From Stutzerimonas stutzeri (GTDB lineage Bacteria > Pseudomonadota > Gammaproteobacteria > Pseudomonadales > Pseudomonadaceae): a stretch of DNA of 64,000 nt. The notes beneath the pieces were generated by a model. That model was not told the DNA's origin, did not search any database, and saw nothing but the letters and a program-made list of their open reading frames with translations. This document shows positions 47,705 to 55,812 of the stretch, one piece after another (position 1 is the stretch's first letter; every line of letters begins with the position of its first letter). The position numbers and the translations under genes are program-made. The DNA is taken from positions 62,001 through 126,000 of the forward strand of contig NZ_POUL01000002.1 of assembly GCF_002890895.1 (NCBI RefSeq). Direction: 5' to 3'.

Positions 47705-47789
47705 CGACCGGGTCATTTACCGGCGCTCACTGAGGCTATTTATCAGCGCCCCCTATACGGCCAGCCTTTACTTAACGAGCCAGAAAAGC

Positions 47790-48524
47790 ATGACCTATTG
47801 TGTAGCCATGAACCTGGCAGACGGACTGGTGTTCGTTTCGGATTCGAGAACTAACGCGGGCGTTGATCACATCGCGACGTTTCGCAAGCTCTATCGATTT
47901 GGGGTCCCCGGCGAGCGGATGATCGTGCTGCAAACGGCCGGCAACCTGGCAACATCGCAGGCAGTAGTCAGTTTGCTGCGCCATCGACTGACGGGTGAGG
48001 GCATTCATCTGAACAACGTGCCGACCATGTTCGCTGCGGCTCGGCTGGTGGGTGAAACCATGCGGGAGGTCGTCGCACACGACAGCGCTCCAAGCACAGG
48101 CCCGGAAATCGACATGAGCAGCTCGTTCCTGATTGGCGGACAAATCGCTGGTGAAGAACCCGAGCTATACAACCTGTATCCGCAAGGAAACTTCATCTGC
48201 GCGACGACTGACACGCCTTATTTCCAGATCGGTGAAAGCAAGTACGGAAAGCCGATTCTGGACCGCGCCCTCAGCCACACCACCACGCTGGATCAGGCGA
48301 TGCGCTGTGCGCTCATTTCCTTCGACTCAACCATCCGCAGCAATTTATCGGTCGGAATGCCCTTGGACCTGATGGTCTACCGCAAGGACAGCCTGGAGCT
48401 TCCTGAAGGCCACCGGATTACCGAGGATGATCCGTATTTTCTGGAGATCCGTGAGCAATGGTGCAGCACTCTGCGACGCTTGCTTGAAGAGTTGCCGCCA
48501 GCGCCGGCTTTTTATCTCGACTGA
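47790..48524 (+). CDS. Anbu, proteasome-like (HslV-related) protease
   Basis: 244-residue N-terminal-nucleophile hydrolase of the ancestral beta-subunit (Anbu) group. After the initiator Met comes Thr2 (MTYCVAMNLADGLVFVSDSR), the expected nucleophile, with Asp and Lys further on (SDSRTNAGVDH, FRKLYRFG). Anbu assembles into open helical rings and lacks a known unfoldase. Its steady partners are the three genes before it, so it may process their product. A weak hairpin follows the stop. Confidence 0.93.
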   Translation: MTYCVAMNLADGLVFVSDSRTNAGVDHIATFRKLYRFGVPGERMIVLQTAGNLATSQAVVSLLRHRLTGEGIHLNNVPTMFAAARLVGETMREVVAHDSAPSTGPEIDMSSSFLIGGQIAGEEPELYNLYPQGNFICATTDTPYFQIGESKYGKPILDRALSHTTTLDQAMRCALISFDSTIRSNLSVGMPLDLMVYRKDSLELPEGHRITEDDPYFLEIREQWCSTLRRLLEELPPAPAFYLD

Positions 48525-48583
48525 AGGGCTTGGCTTTCAATCACGATGGCGCACAGGGTGCGCCTGGATGTAGAACTTTGCGG

Positions 48584-48611
48584 CCCCGCTGTCTTTCTCT
48601 CAAAAGCGGGG
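48584..48611. terminator. Possible bidirectional hairpin between Anbu and the ABC ATPase
   Basis: CCCCGCT (48584-48590) pairs with AGCGGGG (48605-48611) around a 14-base T-rich loop, in the 128-base convergent gap. There is no T-run after it in either direction, so it is weak at best. Confidence 0.3.
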
Positions 48612-48652
48612 GCGTACTGGTCTATGGGCATGCCCGCTGAACGGGACTCCGC

Positions 48653-49492
48653 TTAACCCGCGATGGCCGTCAGTTTCGCCAGCTGGTCGAGGTCGGTCTG
48701 CATGCCTGAGGTTTCGCGAATCCGCCCAAGAATCTCGCGCTTGAGGGCGGTGAATTCAGGCGAGAGCTTCATGTCCTGATGGCGCTGTGCGGGCAGCGGG
48801 ACGTCATAGATCGAATCGATGCGCCCCGGCCGCGGCGCCATCAGCACCACACGGCCGCCCAGGTAGATGGCTTCCTCGACGTCATGGGTGACGAACAGAA
48901 TCGTGGTCTTCTCCAGCCTGTGAACATGGCGGATCAGGTCATGCATCACCTCGCGGGTCTGTGCATCCAACGCGCCAAAAGGCTCATCCATCAGCAAGGT
49001 CGCGGGCTTGGGCATCAAGGCCCGGGCGATGGCCACACGCTGCTGCATGCCGCCGGAGAGCTGGCTTGGAAAGGCCTCGGCGAAGTTGGTCAGGCCCATC
49101 AAGCTGAGCAACGCATCGCCTCGGCCGGCCGCTGTTTCCACATCGCCATCGCCACGCACGGTGTCAGAGATGACCTTGAGCTGACGGCAGAACTTGATGT
49201 TCTTCATCACCGTCAGCCAGGGGTAGAGGCTGTAGTGCTGGAACACCATGGCGCGGTCGACCCCCGGGCCGCCCACCGGCTTACCGTCGAGCAGGATTTC
49301 TCCACGGCTGAGTGTTTCCAGCCCGGCGATGATGCGCAGCAGCGTGGACTTGCCGCAGCCCGATGCGCCGACAAAGGTAATGAATTCGTTTGGCTGGATC
49401 TCCAGGTTGACAGCCTGCAGCGCCTCGACCTCGCGCGTCTCGCTAACGAAAGTCTTGCCCACCTGCTGAATGCGGATCTTGGCGTCGCTCAT
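48653..49492 (-). CDS. ABC importer ATPase, NitT/TauT type
   Basis: 279-residue ATPase from [15 protein letters not shown]; its ATG overlaps the permease stop (ATGA). Walker [13 protein letters not shown], signature [16 protein letters not shown], Walker [13 protein letters not shown] and H-loop FVTHDVEEA are all canonical. The stretch [16 protein letters not shown] before the signature looks longer than in SsuB/TauB. It is last gene of the eleven-gene operon and powers the importer with the permease next to it and the binding protein at 56877-57884. Confidence 0.93.
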   Translation of the reverse strand: MSDAKIRIQQVGKTFVSETREVEALQAVNLEIQPNEFITFVGASGCGKSTLLRIIAGLETLSRGEILLDGKPVGGPGVDRAMVFQHYSLYPWLTVMKNIKFCRQLKVISDTVRGDGDVETAAGRGDALLSLMGLTNFAEAFPSQLSGGMQQRVAIARALMPKPATLLMDEPFGALDAQTREVMHDLIRHVHRLEKTTILFVTHDVEEAIYLGGRVVLMAPRPGRIDSIYDVPLPAQRHQDMKLSPEFTALKREILGRIRETSGMQTDLDQLAKLTAIAG

Positions 49493-50382
49493 GCTTGTTT
49501 TCTCCATGGGAAGGCCCGGCGTGACAGCCAGCGGAAGCCCTGGTCAGTGAGCAGGCCGATGATGCCGATCAGCAGAATCCCGGCGAAGATCTTGTCGGTG
49601 TGCATGTAGCGCTGTGCCTTGAGGATGGCGTAGCCGAGGCCCGAATTGGCGGCCACCAGCTCGGCGACGACCAGGTAGGTCCAGGCCCAGCCGCAGGTGA
49701 TGCGCAGGGTATCGAGAATGGCCGGACGCGCCGACGGTAGGATCACCAGCTTGACGATCTCGCCCCGGTTGGCGCCCATGGTCTGCGCCGCCTCGATCTG
49801 CGTCATAGGTACACGGCGCACGTCTTCGGCCACCATCAAGACCATCTGGAAGAAGGTGCCGATAAAGATGATCAGCACCTTCGAACCCTCGTCGATGCCG
49901 ACCCAGAGCATCACCAGCGGAATGAAGGCGACCGCCGGCATGTAGCGGATAAAGTCGGTCAGTGGCTCGAGAAAAGCCTGCACCGGGCGATAGGTGCCGA
50001 TGTACAGCCCCAGCGGCAGCGCGAGCAGAGCCGATGCGCCGAAGCCAGCCATCACCCGCCAGACGCTGATGCCTATGTCGGTTAACAAACCTTCGCTGGT
50101 CCACCAGCGGCCCAGGCGTTCGAGCACGGCACCGGGGCTGGGCATGAACATCGGGTCCGCCAGCCCCAGAGCGGTATAGGCCCACCAGAGCACGAAGGGC
50201 GCAATCAGGCCTGCGGCTGCCAGTGCCCAGACCGTGGTTTTCGGCAGATCGCCTCGGATGCGCCACCAGCGCGCTCGGCGTGGCTTGGCCGGGACCGTGT
50301 GCGGCGTGCTGGCGGGCTGCCTTTCCGCCGCCGTGGGTCGATCCAGAGCGGAGTCCGCGGTTAGGGATAAATGCGCCGTCAT
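49489..50382 (-). CDS. ABC importer permease, NitT/TauT type
   Basis: 297-residue inner-membrane permease with a long Pro/Arg-rich cytoplasmic N-terminus before the first helix (VWALAAAGLIAPFVLWWAYT). The EAA loop reads IEAAQTMGANRGEIVKLVILPSARP, with six helices in all. The start is at 50382, set by an ATGA overlap with the gene before it; the frame is open 42 codons further up but only inside that gene. Confidence 0.92.
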   Translation of the reverse strand: MTAHLSLTADSALDRPTAAERQPASTPHTVPAKPRRARWWRIRGDLPKTTVWALAAAGLIAPFVLWWAYTALGLADPMFMPSPGAVLERLGRWWTSEGLLTDIGISVWRVMAGFGASALLALPLGLYIGTYRPVQAFLEPLTDFIRYMPAVAFIPLVMLWVGIDEGSKVLIIFIGTFFQMVLMVAEDVRRVPMTQIEAAQTMGANRGEIVKLVILPSARPAILDTLRITCGWAWTYLVVAELVAANSGLGYAILKAQRYMHTDKIFAGILLIGIIGLLTDQGFRWLSRRAFPWRKQA

Positions 50383-51182
50383 GCGACTACCTCTTGAACG
50401 GTCGGTAAATGCGGATTCGCTACGCTGACCCAGCCCAGCGCTGGCGGAAACTGGCCAATGCGGGCCAAATCCTCTTCGGGAATCCCGGCCGGTTGGCTGA
50501 AATTCCAATAGCTCGGCAGCAGGCTGTCACCGACACGTCCGGGCAGGGTTGAGTGGCTGATCATCCAGGGCGTCGCACCGTTGCGTTGGCGGCCGAAGGA
50601 AATTTCGCAGGCCAGCAGTTCGAGCCGTTTTGCCGGCGCGGCGCGGGCGACCTGATCGCGCAGGCGACTGCCATCTGCGTCCAGGGCCAAGGGCCGGTCG
50701 GCGGCGAACATGAAGTAGTCTCCGGCGACCAGCAGACAGGCCTGTCGCTCCAGCTCATCGGCCGAGCGCAGCCACAGGCCCCAATTGGTCCCTGCCGATT
50801 CGGGAACGCGCTGCCACACCTCGTGATAGCGGCCGTCCAGGCCGTCTTCAAGCAACTGATCCGCACCTTCGAAACGCATACGGCCGATGTCCGGTGCAGC
50901 GCCTGGTGGCTGGTAATCGATCAGACGCTGCCATTGGCAGATGTCACCCTCCACCAGGGTCAGCCCGGCAAAGCCGCCTTGCTCGCACAGGTCGAGCTGT
51001 TGCGCCTGCGAACAGGTAGCCAGGGACGCGGAGGCGGTGGGCGGGTGAGGGATGCGTATGTCGGCGTGCAGTTGGGCGGTCTGCAGCCAGTAGACATCGC
51101 TGGTTTCATCGCGGCGCCCGTCGGTCGTGGTCAACAGACGGCGTCGCCACACGCCCAGATAAGATTCGGGAACACTGTTCAT
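50379..51182 (-). CDS. Unknown conserved-looking protein in the nitrogen operon
   Basis: 267 residues, no family recognised. No signal peptide or transmembrane segment. It is rich in Trp, with motifs GVWRRRLL, VYWLQT, IRIPHP, WQRLIDYQPPG, GTNWGLWLR, GDYFMFAADR and SYWNFSQPAG. The repeated GxWxR-type strands and mixed length suggest a beta-barrel of lipocalin-like form that could hold a small ligand, but this is a guess. It is coupled by 4-base overlaps to the hydrolase before it and the permease after it, so it surely belongs to the pathway. Confidence 0.8.
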   Translation of the reverse strand: MNSVPESYLGVWRRRLLTTTDGRRDETSDVYWLQTAQLHADIRIPHPPTASASLATCSQAQQLDLCEQGGFAGLTLVEGDICQWQRLIDYQPPGAAPDIGRMRFEGADQLLEDGLDGRYHEVWQRVPESAGTNWGLWLRSADELERQACLLVAGDYFMFAADRPLALDADGSRLRDQVARAAPAKRLELLACEISFGRQRNGATPWMISHSTLPGRVGDSLLPSYWNFSQPAGIPEEDLARIGQFPPALGWVSVANPHLPTVQEVVA

Positions 51183-51973
51183 GCGTGGTACTCCGGGAAG
51201 CATTTGAGGGTTCGCCAGAAGGCCATGTCGTGGTTCGGCCACAACTCAGCCTTGGCTTCGGCGGCCAATCCCTTGAGCTTGCGAATGCTGTCCAGCGCCA
51301 GGTCTTCTCTGTCTTGCCAGCAGAGACCGGGCGCGATTTCATCGGTGAGGTTTTCCTGCAGGTCGGCCGCGTCGCCGGTCAGAATCACCGGCTTGCCGTG
51401 CGGCAGTTCGACCATCAATGACATGTGGCCGGCGGTGTGCCCAGGCGTGTTGATCGCCTGCACACCCGGCACCAGCTGATATTCCTCGCGCTGCAATTTC
51501 CAGCGCTGCTGGTCGACGATGGTGTCGGAGAAGTCGTCCGCAAAGTAGGCATCGTCGGCCTCGGCCAGCGCGGCCTCCAGTTCGGCCTCGTGCACGTGCA
51601 CATCACAACCGCATAGCTCGCACAGCCCACCGGCGTGGTCGAAGTGTAGGTGGCTGAGAAACACCAGGTCGATGTCGGCTGGTGTCAGCCCGTGCCGGGC
51701 CAGATGTGCCGGCAGGCGCTGTTCCTCGGTCATCTGCGGCGGGCCCATGGGGAACTCCACCGGGTCGTACCACCGAGCTCTGAGCTCCGGATCGCTGAGC
51801 TTGGCGTAGTCGCAGCCGACGTCGAAAAGGATGCGGCCCTGCCGGGTCTCGATCAGAAACGCCAGGATCGGCGCCTCGATCTGGACACCCTGGCCCCGAT
51901 TGCGGGTCGAGATGGACTTGTCGTAGCGATGGGTCGCGGTGAGCAGCGGCCAGAGTTTGAGCACATCGGTCAT
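51179..51973 (-). CDS. Metallo-beta-lactamase-fold hydrolase (AHL-lactonase-like)
   Basis: 264-residue zinc hydrolase. The HxHxDH motif is at residues 108-113 (SHLHFDHAGG), further ligands are in TPGHTAGHMSL and LTGDAADL. Overall form is that of the N-acyl homoserine lactonase group, which open lactones; other members cleave esters or cyclic amides. In this operon it may open a ring or cut an ester or amide of the pathway. Linked by 4-base overlaps on both sides. Quorum quenching is possible but the operon context argues against it. Confidence 0.88.
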   Translation of the reverse strand: MTDVLKLWPLLTATHRYDKSISTRNRGQGVQIEAPILAFLIETRQGRILFDVGCDYAKLSDPELRARWYDPVEFPMGPPQMTEEQRLPAHLARHGLTPADIDLVFLSHLHFDHAGGLCELCGCDVHVHEAELEAALAEADDAYFADDFSDTIVDQQRWKLQREEYQLVPGVQAINTPGHTAGHMSLMVELPHGKPVILTGDAADLQENLTDEIAPGLCWQDREDLALDSIRKLKGLAAEAKAELWPNHDMAFWRTLKCFPEYHA

Positions 51974-52614
51974 GCGGGCATCTCCAGCAGAGAAATGAGC
52001 GCATCACTGGTGATGACTTCACCGAACAGCCCACCCTCGACGCCAATCATTGACAGCGCGGCGGCATGCAGCGGGGGGTAGGCCGAGCCGCAAGCATCGG
52101 CCACCGTCAGGCAGGAGAAGCCGAGGTCCACCGCGTGCCGCAGGGTCGATGACACGCAGACTTCAGTAGTCACGCCCGTCAGGATCAACTGACGAATACC
52201 GCGATTGCGCAGCAGCAATTCCAGGTCGGTGTGGGCGAAGGCGCTGTAGCCGGGTTTGTCGATCACCGGCTCACCCGGCTCGGGTTGCAGTTCATCGATC
52301 AGGTCATTGCCGTATTCGCCACGAACCATCAGGCGACCCATGGGGCCAGGCGTGCCGATGGGTGCGCCGCTGGCTTGGGCGCGCCGCCGCTTGGTCTCGG
52401 GCAGGTCACTGAGGTCGGCCCGATGGCCTTCGCGGGTGTGCGCGATGAACAGGCCGCAACGGCGTGCGGCGACCAGCAACTGGCGGATCGGCTCGATGGG
52501 CGCTCGCAGCCGCTCGATGTCCAGTCCGGCTTGATCGGCATAGCCGCCCGGTGCGCAGAAATCACGCTGCATATCGATTACCAGCAGCGCGGTATGCGCC
52601 AATGCCGGATTCAC
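51970..52614 (-). CDS. Isochorismatase-family amidohydrolase, biuret hydrolase-like
   Basis: 214 residues starting at GTG (52612-52614), which forms a GTGA overlap with the creatininase stop and has GGAG upstream; the longer frame is inside that gene. The triad is Asp14 (LVIDMQRDF), Lys120 (VIDKPGYSAF) and Cys153 (TGVTTEVCVSSTLR). The segments AHTREGHRADLSDLP, GPMGRLMVRGEYG and TDLELLL strongly recall biuret amidohydrolase (BiuH) from memory, more than nicotinamidase or N-carbamoylsarcosine amidase. It would cleave a ureido or carbamoyl group, giving ammonia. Biuret itself would give allophanate, the substrate of the enzyme at 59582-61384. Confidence 0.85.
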   Translation of the reverse strand: MNPALAHTALLVIDMQRDFCAPGGYADQAGLDIERLRAPIEPIRQLLVAARRCGLFIAHTREGHRADLSDLPETKRRRAQASGAPIGTPGPMGRLMVRGEYGNDLIDELQPEPGEPVIDKPGYSAFAHTDLELLLRNRGIRQLILTGVTTEVCVSSTLRHAVDLGFSCLTVADACGSAYPPLHAAALSMIGVEGGLFGEVITSDALISLLEMPA

Positions 52615-53387
52615 AGGAGATTCTCCAGAGCAAACTCTCCGCGCACAGCGGCAGCAATACCGCCCACGATGTCGTCGGCCATGCGCTGACCTTTTGCTGC
52701 CGTCGAACCCTTGGCCGAAGACAGCACGCCAGACGGCGGCACCCACTCGGTGCGGGGCGGGTACATGTCATAGGGTGGAAAGTCGGCGGGGGCTTCGTCC
52801 GGGATGCGCTCCAGCGCCACCAGGCTGGGGTAGTAATGCAGCATCAGCGAGGTTTCGATGACAGCGGCGTGCTCCAGGGCGAAGCCTGGAAAACCGTCTG
52901 GAAACACATCGGCCAGGGTGTCTTCACGACAGAAGTCCCAGTGCTCCAGGCGCATGACCTCGAGTCCGGCATCCGGTCCCAGATCACGTAGCGCCAGTTG
53001 AATGCCTTCGCCAACGAACCACTGGTTTTCGTAATGGCCAACCACCAGCACCAATCGCTTCACGCCGTGCCGATGGAATTCGCGCACGGCGTCGCGCACC
53101 AGGGCGCTGAGCGTGGCGCCATCAAGGCTGGTGGTGCCGCAGAAGTGCTGGCCGCCACCGCATTTGGCCTGTGATTTGTAGCCGTAGGACAGCGCTGGCG
53201 CGACCAGCCCACCGACACGTTGCGCCACATCGGCGCAGATCGCGCTGGCAAGCAGTGCATCGGTGCCCAGTGGCAGGTGCGGGCCGTGTTGTTCGGTGGC
53301 ACCGCAAGGGAGGAAGAGCACGGAGCCGTCACGAACGCGGTGTTCGTACTCGACCCAGCTCAGTTGATCCATGTGCACGCTGTTCAT
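52611..53387 (-). CDS. Creatininase-family cyclic amidohydrolase
   Basis: 258 residues, the length of creatinine amidohydrolase. Metal ligands fit: Glu32 and His34 (GATEQHGPHL), Asp43 (GTDALL), His118 and Glu120 (VGHYENQW). YGYKSQAKCGGGQHFCGTTS and FPPYDMYP match true creatininases rather than the MftE/ArfB relatives. One lid residue differs: the position of Trp174 in the P. putida enzyme appears as Phe169 (FPGFALEHAA), so the substrate may not be creatinine. The ATG overlaps the exporter stop (ATGA). No creatinase gene is in the window. Confidence 0.88.
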   Translation of the reverse strand: MNSVHMDQLSWVEYEHRVRDGSVLFLPCGATEQHGPHLPLGTDALLASAICADVAQRVGGLVAPALSYGYKSQAKCGGGQHFCGTTSLDGATLSALVRDAVREFHRHGVKRLVLVVGHYENQWFVGEGIQLALRDLGPDAGLEVMRLEHWDFCREDTLADVFPDGFPGFALEHAAVIETSLMLHYYPSLVALERIPDEAPADFPPYDMYPPRTEWVPPSGVLSSAKGSTAAKGQRMADDIVGGIAAAVRGEFALENLL

Positions 53388-54265
53388 AGCGAAGGACTCC
53401 GAATCACGGTCAGGGCCGGGCGTTCTGGCCAGCTGGCGGTCAGTGCGGCAATCATGACAAGGGCTGCACCCAGCCATTCATGTGTGCCGATGGCCTGGTT
53501 GCCGAGCCAGGCGGAAGAGAGCACGGCGGCCACCAGTTCGAAGACCACCAGCACCGCCGCGCGCCCGGCCTCGATGTGACTGACGCCGTATTGCACCGCA
53601 GCCATGCTCAGCAGCCAGCCCAGCGCCATCAAACCGATCTGCCAGCTCAGCGTGAGGCTTAGCGGTGGCGGGTATTCACCAAGCACAGGGCAGAGCACAA
53701 CGGCAATCAGTGCACTGCCCAGGAACGGCGCCAACGTCTTGCTCGCCAGTGGCACCTGATCGGCCGCGCGCGTGGCCAGATTGTTCAGGCTGAAACCAAG
53801 GCCAGCGGCGAGTGCGAGCCAGTCGCTGCCGCTCAGTGGGTGGGTCAGTGCGCTGCTGATATTCAGTGTCAAGGCAATGCCGAGCATGGCCAGCAGCAGG
53901 GCACCGATACGCAGCGGCGTCAGGCGTTCGCCCAGCAGCAGCCAGCCACCCAGTACGCCCCAGACCGGTGCGAGATAGAACAGCAGCATGACCCGCACCA
54001 CCTCACCGATGGCCAGCGCCGTGACCAGCGCAGCGGTCGCACCGCCTCCACAGACGGCGATGGCCAGCAAACCGTTGCGCTGCGGCATCCACGCACGGCG
54101 CTCGAACCACAGCACTGGAATGGCGAAGAGGCTGAGCAAGCCATAGACCAGCAGTACCAGCGGCATGCCGACCAGCCCGACGCTGGCGAAATGGTGCAGG
54201 GGCAGCCAGCCGAGGCCCCAGGCGACTGCGCCGGTGACCAGTAAGATCTGCGGGAGCAGGGTCAT
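53384..54265 (-). CDS. EamA/DMT-family transporter
   Basis: 293-residue inner-membrane protein of ten helices in two EamA repeats (start MTLLPQILLVTGAVAWGLGW; second repeat from about LASKTLAPFLG). Family members mostly export metabolites or amino acids. Start chosen by the TGATG overlap with the SDR gene; the frame is open 96 codons further up only as antisense-like sequence. In an operon that already has an importer, it probably removes a product or toxic intermediate. Confidence 0.88.
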   Translation of the reverse strand: MTLLPQILLVTGAVAWGLGWLPLHHFASVGLVGMPLVLLVYGLLSLFAIPVLWFERRAWMPQRNGLLAIAVCGGGATAALVTALAIGEVVRVMLLFYLAPVWGVLGGWLLLGERLTPLRIGALLLAMLGIALTLNISSALTHPLSGSDWLALAAGLGFSLNNLATRAADQVPLASKTLAPFLGSALIAVVLCPVLGEYPPPLSLTLSWQIGLMALGWLLSMAAVQYGVSHIEAGRAAVLVVFELVAAVLSSAWLGNQAIGTHEWLGAALVMIAALTASWPERPALTVIRSPSL

Positions 54266-55023
54266 CACGCGCCCATCCAGGAGCCGCCATTGGGCCCGAG
54301 TGTTTGCCCGGTGAAGTAGCTGGCCTGAGGCGAGAGCAGAAAAACAATGACGGCCGCGACCTCGTCCGGCGTGCCGAGCCGGGCCATGGGTATGTCGAGT
54401 TCCTTGGCCATCCACTCGCGACTCATGTGCTCTGGCGAAACCATGGCCGTGGCGATGGGACCCGGCGCGACGGCGTTCACACGGATTCCGCTGGCGGAGA
54501 ATTCGCGGGCCAGTGAGCGCGTCAGGCCGATCACGGCGGCCTTGGCGGTGCAATACGCGGCGTAATCGCTGCGGCCAAGAAAACCGAGGTCCGAGGCCAC
54601 ATTGACGATGGCCCCGCAGCCGCGCGGTTGCATATGGCGCAGTGCGTGCTGGCAGCAGTGGTAGACGCCATGCAGGTCGACGCCGAGCACCTGCGCCCAG
54701 TCCTGTTCAGTGGTGTCGAGAAAAGGTTTTTCCAGGATGATCCCGGCATTGTTGACCAGCAGATCCAGCGGCCCGTCGGCGAGGATCTGTTCAAACATCC
54801 CTGCAACGGCGGCTGGCGAGCAGACATCAGCCTCGGCATGGCACGCCTGGCCGCCGCGCGATTCGACTTCTGCGCACAATCCCTCCGCCAGTTCGTGCTG
54901 GCCGAGGTGATTGATCCAGACCCGCGCGCCGGCTCTTGCCAGGCCCACGGCGGTTGCACGACCAATGCCGGTCGCCGCGCCGGTGACCAGAGCCACCTTG
55001 CCCTCCAGTGGCAGACGATCCAT
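54265..55023 (-). CDS. Short-chain dehydrogenase/reductase (first of two)
   Basis: 252-residue classical SDR. Cofactor motif TGAATGIG, NNAG motif in LLVNNAGIILEKP, Ser in NVASDLGF and Tyr-x3-Lys in YCTAK are intact. The second residue of the cofactor loop (WINHLGQHELA) fits neither a clear NAD nor NADP choice. Oxidises or reduces a hydroxyl/keto group of the pathway. Stop and start are interlaced with both neighbours (TGATG). ATG 55021-55023 is used; a TTG codon just before is an alternative. Confidence 0.92.
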   Translation of the reverse strand: MDRLPLEGKVALVTGAATGIGRATAVGLARAGARVWINHLGQHELAEGLCAEVESRGGQACHAEADVCSPAAVAGMFEQILADGPLDLLVNNAGIILEKPFLDTTEQDWAQVLGVDLHGVYHCCQHALRHMQPRGCGAIVNVASDLGFLGRSDYAAYCTAKAAVIGLTRSLAREFSASGIRVNAVAPGPIATAMVSPEHMSREWMAKELDIPMARLGTPDEVAAVIVFLLSPQASYFTGQTLGPNGGSWMGA

Positions 55024-55811
55024 CAATGCATGACCTCACCGTGGCTGACCGACAGCGCCTGGCCGGTCAGCGCCGCGGCCAGCGGCGAGCCGAGAAACAG
55101 AAAAGTGCCGGACAGGTCCGCTGGAGTCAGCAATTCCGGAATGGCCTGCGCCGCCAGCACGGCGACCAGTTCTTCAGTCTCGCTGCGGCCATTTTCCGCT
55201 GCCATGATGCGCAGCGAGCGCATCGCGGCATCGGTGCCTATCCAGCCAGGGCAGACGGCATTGACGCGGATGCGCCGAGGCCCCAGTTCCCACGCCAAGG
55301 AGCGGGTCAGGCCGATCACTGCATGCTTGCTTGCCGCATAGGCGGAAAAGCCCGGCACGCCTTTCAAGCCCCAGATCGAAGCCTGGTTGATCACGCTGGC
55401 ACCGGCGCGCAGCCGAGGCAGCAGCGCCCGGGTCAGGCGCTGCATGGACGACACGTTGTTATCCAGTAGCTGCGCCCAGCAAGCGTCAGCTTCGGCAGTG
55501 GGTTCGGTAATGGGTGTCTGGTACTCGACACCGGCATTGTTCACCAGCACCTCGACCGAGCGGTTGCGGCAGGCGAGGTCGTCAGCGAAGAGCTGCACCG
55601 CCCGCCAATCGCCGAGCTCAAGCGTGGTGGCATGCAGCGGGCCCTCCGGCTGCAAACTTTCGACCAGTTCGGCGAGGGCGTCCGGGTCGCGGTCTACCAG
55701 TTCCAGCGTGGCGCCGGCCTCGGCGTAGGTCTTGGCCAGCTGCCGACCAATGCCGCCAGCAGCCCCGGTGAGTACGACACAACGTCCGCGATAATCGAGT
55801 GCTTTATGCAT
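55023..55811 (-). CDS. Short-chain dehydrogenase/reductase (second of two)
   Basis: 262-residue classical SDR from MHKALDYRGRCVVLTGAAGG. GAAGGIG, NNAG in LVNNAGVEYQTP, Ser in INQASIWGLKG and YAASK are present. ELVDRD after beta-2 suggests NAD(H). It differs clearly from the SDR next to it, so the two are likely consecutive steps rather than a duplicate pair. One base after the desaturase-like gene and overlapping the next. The frame is open 135 codons further up but only inside the desaturase gene. Confidence 0.92.
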   Translation of the reverse strand: MHKALDYRGRCVVLTGAAGGIGRQLAKTYAEAGATLELVDRDPDALAELVESLQPEGPLHATTLELGDWRAVQLFADDLACRNRSVEVLVNNAGVEYQTPITEPTAEADACWAQLLDNNVSSMQRLTRALLPRLRAGASVINQASIWGLKGVPGFSAYAASKHAVIGLTRSLAWELGPRRIRVNAVCPGWIGTDAAMRSLRIMAAENGRSETEELVAVLAAQAIPELLTPADLSGTFLFLGSPLAAALTGQALSVSHGEVMH

Positions 55812-55812
55812 T

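Noticed and set aside
51179-51973. Quorum-quenching lactonase as the role of the MBL hydrolase
   Set aside because: Motif likeness is real, but coupling by overlap to an amidohydrolase and an unknown gene in a nitrogen operon makes a catabolic role more likely.
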